From contig LVBK01000005.1 of NCBI GenBank assembly GCA_001604385.1, forward strand, positions 1-54,942: 54,942 nucleotides of DNA, read 5' to 3'. Of the stretch, positions 1 to 9,325 are shown one piece after another. The DNA comes from Spirochaetales bacterium Spiro_09 (lineage in GTDB: Bacteria > Spirochaetota > Spirochaetia > Treponematales > Treponemataceae). The notes below the pieces were generated by a model. The model saw nothing but the letters and a program-made list of their open reading frames with translations, had not been told where the DNA came from and searched no databases. Positions within the stretch are counted from its first letter, which is position 1, and each line of letters begins with the position of its first letter. A program made the translations under genes and the position numbers.

Positions 1-1
1 T

Positions 2-937
2 CTCAAGAGTATTCTTTTAGTGCTATTTTACTATTTACCTAAATGTATCGCCTTTGCCTTGCCCCTGGCTGTGTTATTTGCTTCATCCTACACAATGGGA
101 AATTTTTATGCGCGGAACGAACTTGCTTCCGTCTTTGCAGCCGGTTTTCCGCTACATAGATTGATTTCTCCTCTGCTTTTTCTTGGTCTGCTTTTATCTG
201 TCTTTCTTTTTTACTTCGAGGATCGGGTGGTAATTCATACTACTGTAAAAAAGAATGGTTTGGTCAAAGAATTATTGAAAGAAGAAAATTCGTTAAGCAA
301 TACAAATGTAGTCATACAATCAGATTCCGGAAGGGTAGTGTATACTGCAGATTATTATCAGGATGCGGAAAAAAAATTATATACGGTCTTGATTGTCGTC
401 CGTGATGATAGCGGCAACCTTATGCAAGTCATACAATCCCCATCCGCACAATGGAATGGCAGACATTGGAGTATGGATGATCCGGTTTCATACGTATTTA
501 CCCGAGACGGAAAAATTGAGCACACATTCTCGCCATCCTCTGAAATTTTTACGGAATCACCCGACACCTTCCGGCGTAATATCACGGATGTAGAAGAACT
601 CCCTTCTTTTCTTGCGAAGGAGTATATTCAAAACTTACGGCGTGCCGGGCTACCGTATGCAGAGCAATTATCAAACTATTACAAACGCTTTTCTTTTCCG
701 TTTACTGTGTTTATTGTTCTATTTTTTTCAATTTCAATGGGGGGAAGATTCAAAAAGAATATTATCCTTATGAGCCTGCTTATGAGTCTTTCGATAGCAG
801 TTCTATTTTATGTTACACAGATGATAACCATGTTATTTGCCAAATGGGAATATATTTCCCCCTTAGCCGGAGCATGGTCACCAGTAATAATTTTCATCAT
901 CTTGAGTATGGTGATATTAAAATTTGCAAGGACGTAA
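2..937 (+). CDS. LptF/LptG (YjgP/YjgQ) family permease, 5' end missing
   Basis: The reading frame is open to the first base of the window, so the start lies upstream; about 311 residues are visible against a usual 350-400. The first residues correspond to the second membrane segment of LptF/LptG, followed by the family's typical N-E-L-x-S-V/A-x-A-G-F pattern. A soluble beta-rich stretch (about residues 75-215 of the visible part) is the jellyroll-like periplasmic domain, and three hydrophobic segments close the protein. The family forms the inner-membrane part of the transporter that lifts lipopolysaccharide or related lipids toward the outer membrane. Whether this is the F or G paralogue cannot be decided here; the partner may sit upstream. 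It is followed after three bases by tgt, so the two are probably co-transcribed. An LptD-like protein is encoded at 28760. Confidence 0.85.
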   Translation, partial: LKSILLVLFYYLPKCIAFALPLAVLFASSYTMGNFYARNELASVFAAGFPLHRLISPLLFLGLLLSVFLFYFEDRVVIHTTVKKNGLVKELLKEENSLSNTNVVIQSDSGRVVYTADYYQDAEKKLYTVLIVVRDDSGNLMQVIQSPSAQWNGRHWSMDDPVSYVFTRDGKIEHTFSPSSEIFTESPDTFRRNITDVEELPSFLAKEYIQNLRRAGLPYAEQLSNYYKRFSFPFTVFIVLFFSISMGGRFKKNIILMSLLMSLSIAVLFYVTQMITMLFAKWEYISPLAGAWSPVIIFIILSMVILKFART

Positions 938-940
938 CGA

Positions 941-2083
941 ATGAGTAAACCTGTTGATATATTTTCACTCACACATGCTGATACTGGATGCCGTGCCAGA
1001 ACCGGAACTATTCATTTGCCGCATGGTGATGTTCATACTCCCGCCTTTATGCCTGTTGGAACAAACGCGACTGTTAAAGCAATGACAAAGGACGATCTAT
1101 CGGAAATAGGTTTTGAGATAATTCTTGCCAACACCTATCATCTTTATTTGCGGCCAGGGATAGATGTTATCAGGCAATCAGGCGGTTTGCATGGTTTCTC
1201 CGGGTGGAATGGTAATTTTTTGACAGACTCGGGAGGGTATCAGGTTTTTTCTTTATCCTCATTTCGTAAAATTACCCGTGACGGAGTAAAATTTAAAAGC
1301 CATATTGATGGATCTACACATTTTTTGACTCCGGAGTCGGTAGTTTCCCTGCAAGCGGGTTTTAATAGTGATATACAGATGCAGCTTGATGTCTGTACAG
1401 GTTTTGGAACTGAATGGAAAAAGGCTCGAGAGGCTTTGATGATAACAACTGATTGGGCTAAGCGGGCAAAGAAAGCATGGCTGGAATCAGATGAGATATA
1501 TCAGGGCAGTCTTTTTTCAATAGTGCAGGGAAATTTTTATCAGGACCTGCGAAAACAAAGTATAGAATCTGTTATTGAACTTGATACGCCCGGTATAGCT
1601 ATTGGAGGTCTTTCAGTAGGAGAACCGCATGAGGTGTATACAGAATTCCTTGAATCAACATCTGTTCAGCTTCCGGCCGGAAAGCCTCGGTATGTTATGG
1701 GTATTGGTACACCCGACTATATTCTTGAAGCAGTCTATAATGGCATAGATATTTTCGATTGTGTTTTGCCAACGCGAAACGCCCGAAATGGGTCATATTT
1801 TACCAGGGATGGGTCGATAGCGATCAAAAAAGAACGCTATGCGAAGGATTTTGGGCCAATTGACAGTCAGTGTAATTGTAAAGTCTGCAGACAATATTCA
1901 CGTGCTTATTTAAGGCATCTGTATAAAAGCGACGAGATATTAAGTTCAATGCTTGCGACCTATCACAATCTTGCTTTTTTGCATCAGATGATGTCGGAAA
2001 TTAAGGCGGCTATACAGGATAATACATTTGCACAGTATCGAAAATCTTTTTTATCAAGATTTTCTGGAGGTGAGCATGCATAA
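941..2083 (+). CDS. tgt: Queuine tRNA-ribosyltransferase (tRNA-guanine transglycosylase)
   Basis: 380 residues, the normal bacterial length. The enzyme swaps guanine 34 of GUN anticodons for preQ1 on the way to queuosine. The substrate-pocket motif D-S-G-G-Y-Q-V-F lies near residue 95, the G-I-D-I-F-D-C-V-L-P-T-R segment carrying the nucleophilic Asp near 270, and the zinc site C-x-C-x2-C followed by a distal His (T-Y-H-N) near 305-345. The ATG lies three bases after the permease stop, suggesting one transcript. Its end overlaps the next gene by eight bases. No queA or other queuosine gene is in the window. The call is secure from the motifs. Confidence 0.97.
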   Translation: MSKPVDIFSLTHADTGCRARTGTIHLPHGDVHTPAFMPVGTNATVKAMTKDDLSEIGFEIILANTYHLYLRPGIDVIRQSGGLHGFSGWNGNFLTDSGGYQVFSLSSFRKITRDGVKFKSHIDGSTHFLTPESVVSLQAGFNSDIQMQLDVCTGFGTEWKKAREALMITTDWAKRAKKAWLESDEIYQGSLFSIVQGNFYQDLRKQSIESVIELDTPGIAIGGLSVGEPHEVYTEFLESTSVQLPAGKPRYVMGIGTPDYILEAVYNGIDIFDCVLPTRNARNGSYFTRDGSIAIKKERYAKDFGPIDSQCNCKVCRQYSRAYLRHLYKSDEILSSMLATYHNLAFLHQMMSEIKAAIQDNTFAQYRKSFLSRFSGGEHA

Positions 2084-3428
2084 AAAGACATTATCATTTG
2101 TGGTTATTGCTGCTATTATCAACATGCTTTGTGTTGCCCAGTCTCCTCTTGAAGATACTCGCAGTGAAAGGCAAAAAAGAGTCGATGTTTTTCAGTATGG
2201 GCTTGAGTCTGATATTTTGCAATTGCTCCAAACAATTCAGGATGAAAAAACCCATGAATATGATAATGAAATTCGAACTTTATTCGAAACCACTCGTTCT
2301 ATTTCAGTCAGGGAATCAATAATATCCTTATATACACAAAATAAGCAGATGCTCCCGGAAGACTGGATGTTTCAAATTCTTGAGGATCCTTGGGATTCTC
2401 CAAAAACGACTGTCAGACTGATCTTGACTCATGTGTATGAACTTGACATAAAAAGTGCCGCTTCATATATACGCAATTTACTTGCCGAAGATAATTCAGA
2501 TTTCCGTGATCAACTGATTCAAACCATAGGAAAGATTGGAGATTCCACAGACGCTGCATTTCTTGTCGACTATCTTGAAAATGATTTCGATGTTGATGAG
2601 AAAACACGATTAGTGATCCGGCAGAATATTATGACCGCACTCGGAGAATTGGGTGCACTTGAAACATGGGACAGATTGTATGAAATTGCGACCAATGAAG
2701 ATGAGAATACTTTTATTCGGGCTACTGCAGCGACATCATTGGCGTCTATGAAAAAGTCAGAAATTCTCCCTTTATTGGAAAACCTTTTTGAAAATAAAGA
2801 TCCGCTGTTGCGGTCAGCTGCGATAACAGGAGCTTCTAACTATACAGATTCCGTCGCGAGATCACTTATTATCGAAGGCCTTCGTGACAACTACTACAAG
2901 GTGCGTCTTGAAGCATTATCAGCGGTAGAGAATCTCATGCTTGTAGAAGCAGAAACTTCTATAGTGTATCGCGCCCAATTCGATCCCGTGGACAGTGTAA
3001 AATTGAAAGCATATGAGACTCTTGGAGCAATCAAGACGGAATCTGCCCATAAATGGCTTCTTGATACCTTCAATGCAGATGCAACATCAGATCGTTATAA
3101 GGTAAAAGCAGCCGATGTGCTCATGAAGTATAATGCCCCTCTCGTATTCGATTCTTTTGCAAGACTAGTCGATTCCTCCCTGAAAGACGATAAGAAGAAG
3201 TGGCTTCGGTATGAATTAGGGAAAATTATGTTGAATACATCCGAAACTGATTATGAAGATATTGCGCTTGCTTATCTTTTGAATTCAGATGTATCAACCC
3301 GTGGTATCGGTCTGGAATTATTCAACAAATACCGGTATGAAAGCTTGCGTGGAGAAGTGGAAAAAATATCCGAAGATAAAAAACAGGGCGGACTCTATAC
3401 TCGCGCACGGAGAATTTTGGATAAATGA
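2076..3428 (+). CDS. Exported HEAT-repeat protein
   Basis: 450 residues. I chose the ATG at 2076, which has a strong GGAGGTGA site just before it; an earlier in-frame start at 2028 would lie deep inside tgt. The N-terminus (K-K-T then about 17 hydrophobic residues, ending C-V-A-Q) is a signal peptide, and the protein is likely periplasmic or surface-attached. The rest is helical with repeated patterns such as D-x2-L-L-R-S-A-A-I and Y-Y-K-V-R-L-E-A-L-S-A-V, typical of HEAT/PBS-lyase-like repeats, between about residues 130 and 380. These scaffolds bind other proteins, but the partner is unknown. The eight-base overlap with tgt suggests translational coupling. A hairpin follows the stop codon. 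Confidence 0.75.
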   Translation: MHKKTLSFVVIAAIINMLCVAQSPLEDTRSERQKRVDVFQYGLESDILQLLQTIQDEKTHEYDNEIRTLFETTRSISVRESIISLYTQNKQMLPEDWMFQILEDPWDSPKTTVRLILTHVYELDIKSAASYIRNLLAEDNSDFRDQLIQTIGKIGDSTDAAFLVDYLENDFDVDEKTRLVIRQNIMTALGELGALETWDRLYEIATNEDENTFIRATAATSLASMKKSEILPLLENLFENKDPLLRSAAITGASNYTDSVARSLIIEGLRDNYYKVRLEALSAVENLMLVEAETSIVYRAQFDPVDSVKLKAYETLGAIKTESAHKWLLDTFNADATSDRYKVKAADVLMKYNAPLVFDSFARLVDSSLKDDKKKWLRYELGKIMLNTSETDYEDIALAYLLNSDVSTRGIGLELFNKYRYESLRGEVEKISEDKKQGGLYTRARRILDK

Positions 3429-3430
3429 AA

Positions 3431-3459
3431 CCGGGTATTGGCCAATAGCAAATACCCGG
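3431..3459. terminator. Shared hairpin between convergent genes
   Basis: A 9-bp perfect inverted repeat, CCGGGTATT (3431-3439) and AATACCCGG (3451-3459), with an 11-base loop, fills the 37-base gap between the HEAT-repeat gene (+) and the vWA gene (-). Its place suggests a bidirectional terminator. There is no clear T-run on either side, so an intrinsic terminator is likely but not certain. Confidence 0.5.
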
Positions 3460-3465
3460 GAAGTG

Positions 3466-5508
3466 TTAATACTTGATCGAGTTCAACAAGCGGTTCAGTT
3501 TGATCACCGGATCTTCATATTCCTTTATGGTAAACACAATTTCGTAATCCTTGTCAGACACGGCGGTTATTTCTCTACCGACGCAATTTTCGATGATATT
3601 GTTTGTTTCGTACGGGAAATATTCAGGTTTTAAGATTGCCAGGCTGCACTGTGATCCGTCAAACCTGATATCCGCAATTCTATGTGGAAAGGGCACAAGG
3701 AAAATGAGAAATGCGGAATTCTTTCCGCCGACAGACAGTCTGGATCCCGGTTTCATTATATGAATATTTCGTTTGCCGATATGCGGATTCTGATATCGTA
3801 CATATAACTCAAACATCATATTTGCATTGTTGCGAACTGGAATATGCTCATTTGGATCAGCTGCCTGAATCAATGACTTGTGGATATCATGGGCAGGCAC
3901 TGCGGATGCTAGTACTGAAAGTCTTTCTGCTTGTTGAATACGCATTCGTTTTGCAGCTTCTGATCTGATTATATCCGCTTCTTGTTCCCTTGTGTGTTGT
4001 GCATTATCTGCAACCATAGTCTTGGGTTGAACTTCTGATTTTTTCTCGAATTGTGACAAAAATGAGCTGTGATCTTGTACGGGAGATCTATAATTTTCGA
4101 GGATGTCAATTCCCTGCCGTTTTTGTTGGTTATCCCGGGTGACTAACACCGTATCTTGTTTTGTCTTCGCAAATCCCGACAAAATGTTACTATTATCTGA
4201 AGCGGAGCTGGATCCGGGGTATACAGGTGCTGACGTGAGTGGCTTTGCGTTATGCTCCGCTTCAGAAGTAGAGATTTTATCCATGGAAACTGCAAGCGCC
4301 CTGGATGCAGGATGCTGGGTATGATGAAAAATAAAGACGAATAAAATCAGAATAAGAATAATTGCCAGAAGAATTAACACGATCACATAAGCGACTGTAC
4401 TGCCTGTTCGAATAAAATCGGTGAAAGAAAATGAAATAATTTGAACGGGAAGTGTAGCGGTTTGGGGATCAACGCGGATGTCATCAGTAAATAGAAGTCG
4501 TAATTGTAATTGCTGGGTTCCCAGTACAGTGGTATCCGGCAGTCGAATTATCGGTTTCAGTGTTCTTGTTTTTCCTGGCGGTATCCGTACAAACGCCCGT
4601 TTGGCTAGCACATTTGTCTGATAATTGTGAATGCCTGCCAGCTCAAGGTAAAGTGCATCTGATGATGGATTTTCTATTTTCAGGGGTAAAGCAAACTCTT
4701 TACTGCGCTTTCCAAGGTTTTCCGGAAAGGTAACACGGGGCAGTGACAGAACCGTGTCAACAAAATTGATAGCATCTTCCGGATTTTCCGGAAGTTGTGA
4801 GCGTTGAATAGCAAGCTCACGGGTGAAATCTGAAGAAATATCCACGAACACCGGTTTGTTTGTATCCGATGCATCCGGGGTGTCAACACTATCTTCAGGA
4901 TTTGTTGCATCAATCGGTTTGGCAGTTCTTGTCTCTGTGGACTTGCTTCCATCAAGTTGTACTACTGTAACATTATCCGGAAAGGGTAATTTTATGTAGT
5001 AGACATCCCATCCGGCTCCCCTGATTTGTTTTGCGTATGAATGTAGTTCCTGTTGAACCTGATCAGGCGTATAGGAGAAAAACTGACTGGCTGCGGTAGG
5101 ATTGAATATTCCGTCTGAAATGAAGATAACTATTTTTTTTCGTGTTTGCTCAAGTGTGTTGATATACTGCCAGGTATATTGCAAGCCACTCAGGAAGTCG
5201 GAATTTTGTCCAATTGGATAAAGTAACATAAACCGTGATACAACACGCGAGACATCTGACTCTGAACGAATTGGTTGAACAATCTCAAGATTAACCCGTG
5301 AATTGAATGAAATAAGGTGGAATGTATCACCTTCCCGTATAAACTTTCGGGTGATATCGGGCAGGACACGGTTATTTATCTGCTCAAACCAGGGCAAGAT
5401 ACTTCCCGAGGCATCCATCAGGACAACTATATCTGCACCTGAAGCGAACAGGCCGGACAATCCGGCACATGCAATCAACAACGCAATAATTTTTTTCATT
5501 CTCGGCAT
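3466..5508 (-). CDS. Membrane protein with von Willebrand factor A domain
   Basis: 680 residues from the ATG at 5508, which has AGAGG seven bases upstream; a longer frame to 5556 adds 16 residues ahead of an obvious signal sequence and is rejected. A signal peptide (about residues 1-24) is followed at once by a vWA domain with the metal-binding pattern D32-x-S34-x-S36 and a later S-D-G. A beta-rich region follows, then a single strong membrane segment near residue 390 and a long low-complexity cytoplasmic tail with Q-, S- and K-rich stretches. The last ~100 residues look like a compact beta domain, possibly FHA-like, but I cannot show it. The layout suggests a periplasmic sensor or adhesive domain joined to an intracellular tail. 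It may be co-transcribed with the upstream GreA-domain gene, 89 bases away. Function is unknown. Confidence 0.75.
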   Translation of the reverse strand: MPRMKKIIALLIACAGLSGLFASGADIVVLMDASGSILPWFEQINNRVLPDITRKFIREGDTFHLISFNSRVNLEIVQPIRSESDVSRVVSRFMLLYPIGQNSDFLSGLQYTWQYINTLEQTRKKIVIFISDGIFNPTAASQFFSYTPDQVQQELHSYAKQIRGAGWDVYYIKLPFPDNVTVVQLDGSKSTETRTAKPIDATNPEDSVDTPDASDTNKPVFVDISSDFTRELAIQRSQLPENPEDAINFVDTVLSLPRVTFPENLGKRSKEFALPLKIENPSSDALYLELAGIHNYQTNVLAKRAFVRIPPGKTRTLKPIIRLPDTTVLGTQQLQLRLLFTDDIRVDPQTATLPVQIISFSFTDFIRTGSTVAYVIVLILLAIILILILFVFIFHHTQHPASRALAVSMDKISTSEAEHNAKPLTSAPVYPGSSSASDNSNILSGFAKTKQDTVLVTRDNQQKRQGIDILENYRSPVQDHSSFLSQFEKKSEVQPKTMVADNAQHTREQEADIIRSEAAKRMRIQQAERLSVLASAVPAHDIHKSLIQAADPNEHIPVRNNANMMFELYVRYQNPHIGKRNIHIMKPGSRLSVGGKNSAFLIFLVPFPHRIADIRFDGSQCSLAILKPEYFPYETNNIIENCVGREITAVSDKDYEIVFTIKEYEDPVIKLNRLLNSIKY

Positions 5509-5541
5509 GGTACATCCTCTGAACACAGCAGTGTACAAATT

Positions 5542-5568
5542 GCAGACAAAACCCATGGGTCTGTCTGC
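5542..5568 (-). other. Inverted repeat between GreA-domain and vWA genes
   Basis: GCAGACA (5542-5548) and TGTCTGC (5562-5568) flank the palindrome ACCCATGGGT (5551-5560). In the 89-base gap this could be a terminator for the GreA-domain gene, a processing site, or an operator for the vWA gene. No T-run of terminator type follows on the minus strand. Confidence 0.4.
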
Positions 5569-5597
5569 ATTATCATACTGACTTTGATCATGTCATC

Positions 5598-8279
5598 TTA
5601 AAAAGATGCAGCGGAAATTGCCTTAATTGTATAACTGTATTCCTGTTCATTAATGGTAAATACCATTTTTTCACCTTCACGGTGATTATAAATTGCATTT
5701 CCGAAGGGTGACATATAAGAAATAATGAAGTTGTCCGGATCAGATTCCCACGGACCAAGTATAGTATACACTTCTTCTTTGCCGGTATTGTTATTCTGCA
5801 AAGTTACGATCGTTCCATATGTTACACGTGTGGTTGTAATTGTCGTAGGATCAAAGATCTGTGCGCGCTCAATCTCTTCCTGTAAACGGGTCGCGGTAAT
5901 ATTAAGAATATTTTGCCTTTCCTTGGCAGCTTTATATTCAGCATTTTCACGCAAGTCACCCAGTGACAGTGCAAAACCAATTTCCTTCGAGTTTTCCGGA
6001 ATATCGACATCGATGATGTGCTGAAGCTGCTTCTTTTTTTCTTCCATCATCTTGCTTGTAACAATCAAGCCACGGGAGACAACAGCCTTTTCTTCCGAAC
6101 CGAAAAACTTGAATCCCTTATGCTTTTCCAGGATTTTATTGCGTAAGCCGGTTTTTATGGCAGGATCGAGGTCTTTCACGTCATTGATCAGGGTATACAG
6201 TCTTGTAATGGTGTCCACATCGCTGGACAGAATATAGCCTTCCAAAAGATTATCCTTACCGAAGAGTACGGTTTGTACCTGGCGGTTGATCTTCCGGTTT
6301 TCAGTTGTTTCGCGATGATTTGCGATTTCTCTGAAGGTTACATCAAGTATATGAATAAGGGAAATCAACTGTTTTTCATAGGGAATTGCCAATTCTGTAT
6401 ACCATTCGGCATTTTGAGCGTTTTTGAAGAACCAGATAACGGCTTCACGATAATCACGATATCCCTCGAAACACAGACTTGCCAAATCTTGAACCTTTCT
6501 GGTATAGCCTTCCTTGACCAATGTATCAATGACATCCTGTTGCAGTACTGTCGGGAACAATTTGATATAAATCTCTGGCCAATCTGGAAGAAATTTGAAT
6601 ATTTCACGCAAGAATTCTTTTTTCAGCTCGGTATCCTTGATGGCAGTATATACAGCTGCTACATCATCTATCTCCGAAAAAAGTTCGGCAAAATTATATT
6701 GTATGCCAGGGTTGAGGTGAGGGTGATTTTGAATGATCTTTTTGACCACCAGGTAAGAAGCGATGATTTGTTCGTTAACCTGGTTGAATGCCTTCAGATA
6801 ACCGGCAAAATAGCTGAACATTTCCGCAAAGTATTCCGAATCCGGCTCCGCTTTCGCGGCAAAGGTCATCAAAATGTCAATTCTTGAGAAGAAGTTCTTC
6901 TGGGCCTTGAACTCATTAAAGAGCTTTTCTTCGCGGGATATTGATCGTTCGCGGACAACATACAAGTCAATATTTGTCGGATTTACTCCGAAGGTCGAGT
7001 CCTCTTTCAGGATATTTCTTGCTTTGGTACTCCAGCCTGTCCATTCACTTGCGGTAAGAATGGAAGGAACCAGTTCTGCCTTGACCCGTTTCATGTCGCA
7101 GTTGTTGTCGAAGCTTCGGATTATTGTTTTCAGTGCCCATGCGGGATCAGATTTGACTTTTTCTATGAGTTTGTCTTTTTGCCAGGTTGCCCGCAGAACT
7201 GAAATATGTTCCTTGTCGAGGGTTTGAAGAGCATTTACACCCATTTTCAGACTCATGGTATGACCGCGATTTTTTGCAAAGTCAATGGTTATTTCGTCAT
7301 TTTTGACTTTGGATATTCTTCCGACACCCCATGAACGGTGATAGACAAAATTTCCCGCATCGAATGAAATGTGTTTTTCGAATTCGCTGATCGCCTCGAA
7401 CACGTTTCTCCAGCTTTGGTTAAGGTTCGATGCGCGGATATATTCGTCAAGCTGGCTGTGTCCGGAATATTTTCCGCGGAAGCATTCCACAATCTCTTTT
7501 CGTGCCCATGAATCCTTATCGTCATAGGCAAGGATGATTTTCAAAATTTCGATGGCGGTATTCCAGTCTGCCTTGGACTTGTAGTAAGCATATACTTCCT
7601 GCATAAGGCTGGCGCTGCGATCTTCGCCCATTATTTTTGCAATTTTTCTCTGTACATGATAAAAGAAGTCAATTTCCTCGGGTATGAGGGAAACAAGATG
7701 CGTCCAGATTTCCTTGACAGAGTTGGACTGTTTCCGATTGATATACCGGTGGAGTGCCTTTTTATAGAAATCAACAGATGACTCGATGTCTCCGTCTTTC
7801 TCGTACTTTTCGGCAAGTTGTTTCGTTATATCTGCTTCTTCATAATCAACCTTTACGAGACGTTCCCAAATTTCGAACACGGAATCGTTATTATCGTTCT
7901 TGTATATGTCCGCAAGGGTTCGCAGAGCGAATTTGGACTCGTTATAATCCAGAATCCTCTGACACAGATATTCTACAATCTGGTTTTTATGGTTGTCGGT
8001 GAATATGTCAACAAGACTAATCAGGGCTGAATCGTCAAGAAGCTGTTGCGTCAAGGCACTGATACCGGAAAGATAGAGAGCGATGATACTGTTTTTTGTA
8101 TGTGCAAGATGCTCATCGCTCAATGCCTTGATTTCATCCAGACATTTTTCTTTTTGTGCTTCCCGGATCACGGCATCAAGATCCTTGAAATTGCTGATTG
8201 AATAATTGCTTATGGTTGCGCGGGTCCATTTTTCTTCATTCAACATGTCCTGTACGGACTTGATCAACGATTCAGACAT
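5598..8279 (-). CDS. greA: Long GreA-domain transcription elongation factor-like protein
   Basis: 893 residues, against about 158 for ordinary GreA. Only the last ~155 residues are GreA: a coiled-coil hairpin (about 737-810) with the acidic-tip motif G-D-L-R-E-N-A-E-Y-K-A-A-K-E, then the FKBP-like C-domain ending in a V/I-x-Y-x-I core. GreA binds RNA polymerase's secondary channel and stimulates cleavage of backtracked RNA. The first ~730 residues are helical, with TPR-like stretches near the N-terminus. Spirochaete genomes are known to carry such extended GreA proteins, for example in Borrelia and Treponema. The ATG has AGGAG a few bases upstream. The TPR gene at 9236 lies 18 bases upstream on the same strand, so both likely use the promoter at 9249-9276. 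The role of the extension is unknown. Confidence 0.85.
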   Translation of the reverse strand: MSESLIKSVQDMLNEEKWTRATISNYSISNFKDLDAVIREAQKEKCLDEIKALSDEHLAHTKNSIIALYLSGISALTQQLLDDSALISLVDIFTDNHKNQIVEYLCQRILDYNESKFALRTLADIYKNDNNDSVFEIWERLVKVDYEEADITKQLAEKYEKDGDIESSVDFYKKALHRYINRKQSNSVKEIWTHLVSLIPEEIDFFYHVQRKIAKIMGEDRSASLMQEVYAYYKSKADWNTAIEILKIILAYDDKDSWARKEIVECFRGKYSGHSQLDEYIRASNLNQSWRNVFEAISEFEKHISFDAGNFVYHRSWGVGRISKVKNDEITIDFAKNRGHTMSLKMGVNALQTLDKEHISVLRATWQKDKLIEKVKSDPAWALKTIIRSFDNNCDMKRVKAELVPSILTASEWTGWSTKARNILKEDSTFGVNPTNIDLYVVRERSISREEKLFNEFKAQKNFFSRIDILMTFAAKAEPDSEYFAEMFSYFAGYLKAFNQVNEQIIASYLVVKKIIQNHPHLNPGIQYNFAELFSEIDDVAAVYTAIKDTELKKEFLREIFKFLPDWPEIYIKLFPTVLQQDVIDTLVKEGYTRKVQDLASLCFEGYRDYREAVIWFFKNAQNAEWYTELAIPYEKQLISLIHILDVTFREIANHRETTENRKINRQVQTVLFGKDNLLEGYILSSDVDTITRLYTLINDVKDLDPAIKTGLRNKILEKHKGFKFFGSEEKAVVSRGLIVTSKMMEEKKKQLQHIIDVDIPENSKEIGFALSLGDLRENAEYKAAKERQNILNITATRLQEEIERAQIFDPTTITTTRVTYGTIVTLQNNNTGKEEVYTILGPWESDPDNFIISYMSPFGNAIYNHREGEKMVFTINEQEYSYTIKAISAASF

Positions 8280-8297
8280 CTCTCTCTCCTATACGGA

Positions 8298-9236
8298 TTA
8301 CAGGGTGTATCTGTTGTACACTTCAGTATCCAGCAGTTTAATTTTCAATAACACTTCATTGATTCTTGCCTTATCATCATTAACATTTATGTAATGATCG
8401 ATTAACCAAAAATAATGATTGATAAGTCGGGGAATCAGGTTCGACCGTGATTCCGGCGACGCGGTTTTAATATCATTTTCCAGTGCAAAAATAGCCTGTT
8501 TAAGTTTTCCGAACTCAAGTGCCCGCAACTCGCGTTTGACGTTAAAGACTCCATACAGGAGTCCGTAAACCGGCACCCATTCCATCTGTGCCGCTCCGGA
8601 GTAGCCAAGACTGTGAACCTGGGCCAATAACCTTTTAATTATATCGGATTCCAGGAAATGGAGTTCAATATCTCCTGCTCCGAGAAAAAAGGCTTCCCTG
8701 AACAACACCTTTGACATTCGCGATTCGCCACATAGCGCATAACAATCGGCAAGTTCCGCAAGAATAGCCGGCGATTCACGATTAGTATCCCGTGCCTGTT
8801 CAAGCAACGTCAGTGCCTGTTCATAATTCCCGAGTGCTTTATAACACAGTCCGGTTTTTCTGCATATTTCCGGGTCTCTGGAAGACCCGTCTTCCCGGTA
8901 TAATGACTGATAAAAACGAAGTGCTATGGTAAAGGCACATTGTTTCAGTGCGTACAGGACCGGTTCCTTTTCCTGTCCAAGTTTTTTCATGAAATCGGTG
9001 AACGGTTTCCACTGTGAAACCATATATTCACCCTTTTCGAACGCCGTCGAGCTCTGATGTGCTTTTTTAAGCTTGTCAGCCCAAAAGTTCACTCCGGTTA
9101 ATGCATATATGACATCCTCATTTTCAAGATCTTGCTGTAATAAACTCTCAAGTTCTTTTTTGGCCTGTTCAAGTTCACCTGATTTGAGGAGATCATATGC
9201 TTGTTGCAAAATGGCATGAACAGGTACTGCTGTCAT
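8298..9236 (-). CDS. TPR-repeat protein, cytoplasmic
   Basis: 312 residues with no signal peptide or membrane segment. TPR-like helix pairs are visible near the N-terminus (Y-D-L-L-K-S-G-E-L-E-Q-A-K) and in the middle (G-L-C-Y-K-A-L-G-N-Y-E-Q-A-L-T-L-L-E-Q-A). It heads a two-gene run with the long GreA-domain factor, which also has TPR-like helices, so the pair may act together; that is inference. The start codon has no Shine-Dalgarno site. A strong -35/-10 pair lies directly upstream, with the -10 only 12 bases before the ATG, so the mRNA leader would be about five bases. No enzyme motif is visible. Confidence 0.7.
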   Translation of the reverse strand: MTAVPVHAILQQAYDLLKSGELEQAKKELESLLQQDLENEDVIYALTGVNFWADKLKKAHQSSTAFEKGEYMVSQWKPFTDFMKKLGQEKEPVLYALKQCAFTIALRFYQSLYREDGSSRDPEICRKTGLCYKALGNYEQALTLLEQARDTNRESPAILAELADCYALCGESRMSKVLFREAFFLGAGDIELHFLESDIIKRLLAQVHSLGYSGAAQMEWVPVYGLLYGVFNVKRELRALEFGKLKQAIFALENDIKTASPESRSNLIPRLINHYFWLIDHYINVNDDKARINEVLLKIKLLDTEVYNRYTL

Positions 9237-9248
9237 AATACCAGTACC

Positions 9249-9276
9249 ATTATACTCATTCCTTGGGTTTAGTCAA
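9249..9276 (-). promoter_or_regulatory. Sigma-70-type promoter of the TPR/GreA-domain run
   Basis: On the minus strand, TTGACT (9271-9276) and a perfect TATAAT (9249-9254) are separated by 16 bases. The -10 ends 12 bases before the ATG at 9236, predicting a start near 9242 and a leader of about five bases. Confidence 0.75.
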
Positions 9277-9289
9277 TGAAGGGATTCTA

Positions 9290-9318
9290 TTTACAGTGTT
9301 GGCCGAGTTTGGTACTAT
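9290..9318 (+). promoter_or_regulatory. Sigma-70-type promoter of rpe, leaderless layout
   Basis: TTTACA (9290-9295) and TACTAT (9313-9318) are separated by 17 bases. Seven bases separate the -10 from the rpe ATG at 9326, so transcription should begin at or next to the start codon. It is back to back with the promoter of the minus-strand TPR gene; the two -35 boxes are 13 bases apart. Confidence 0.65.
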
Positions 9319-9325
9319 AAAACAT

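Noticed and set aside
6273..6887. A 204-codon plus-strand frame inside the GreA-domain gene
   Set aside because: Antisense to a well-supported gene, with composition and residues of a shadow frame.
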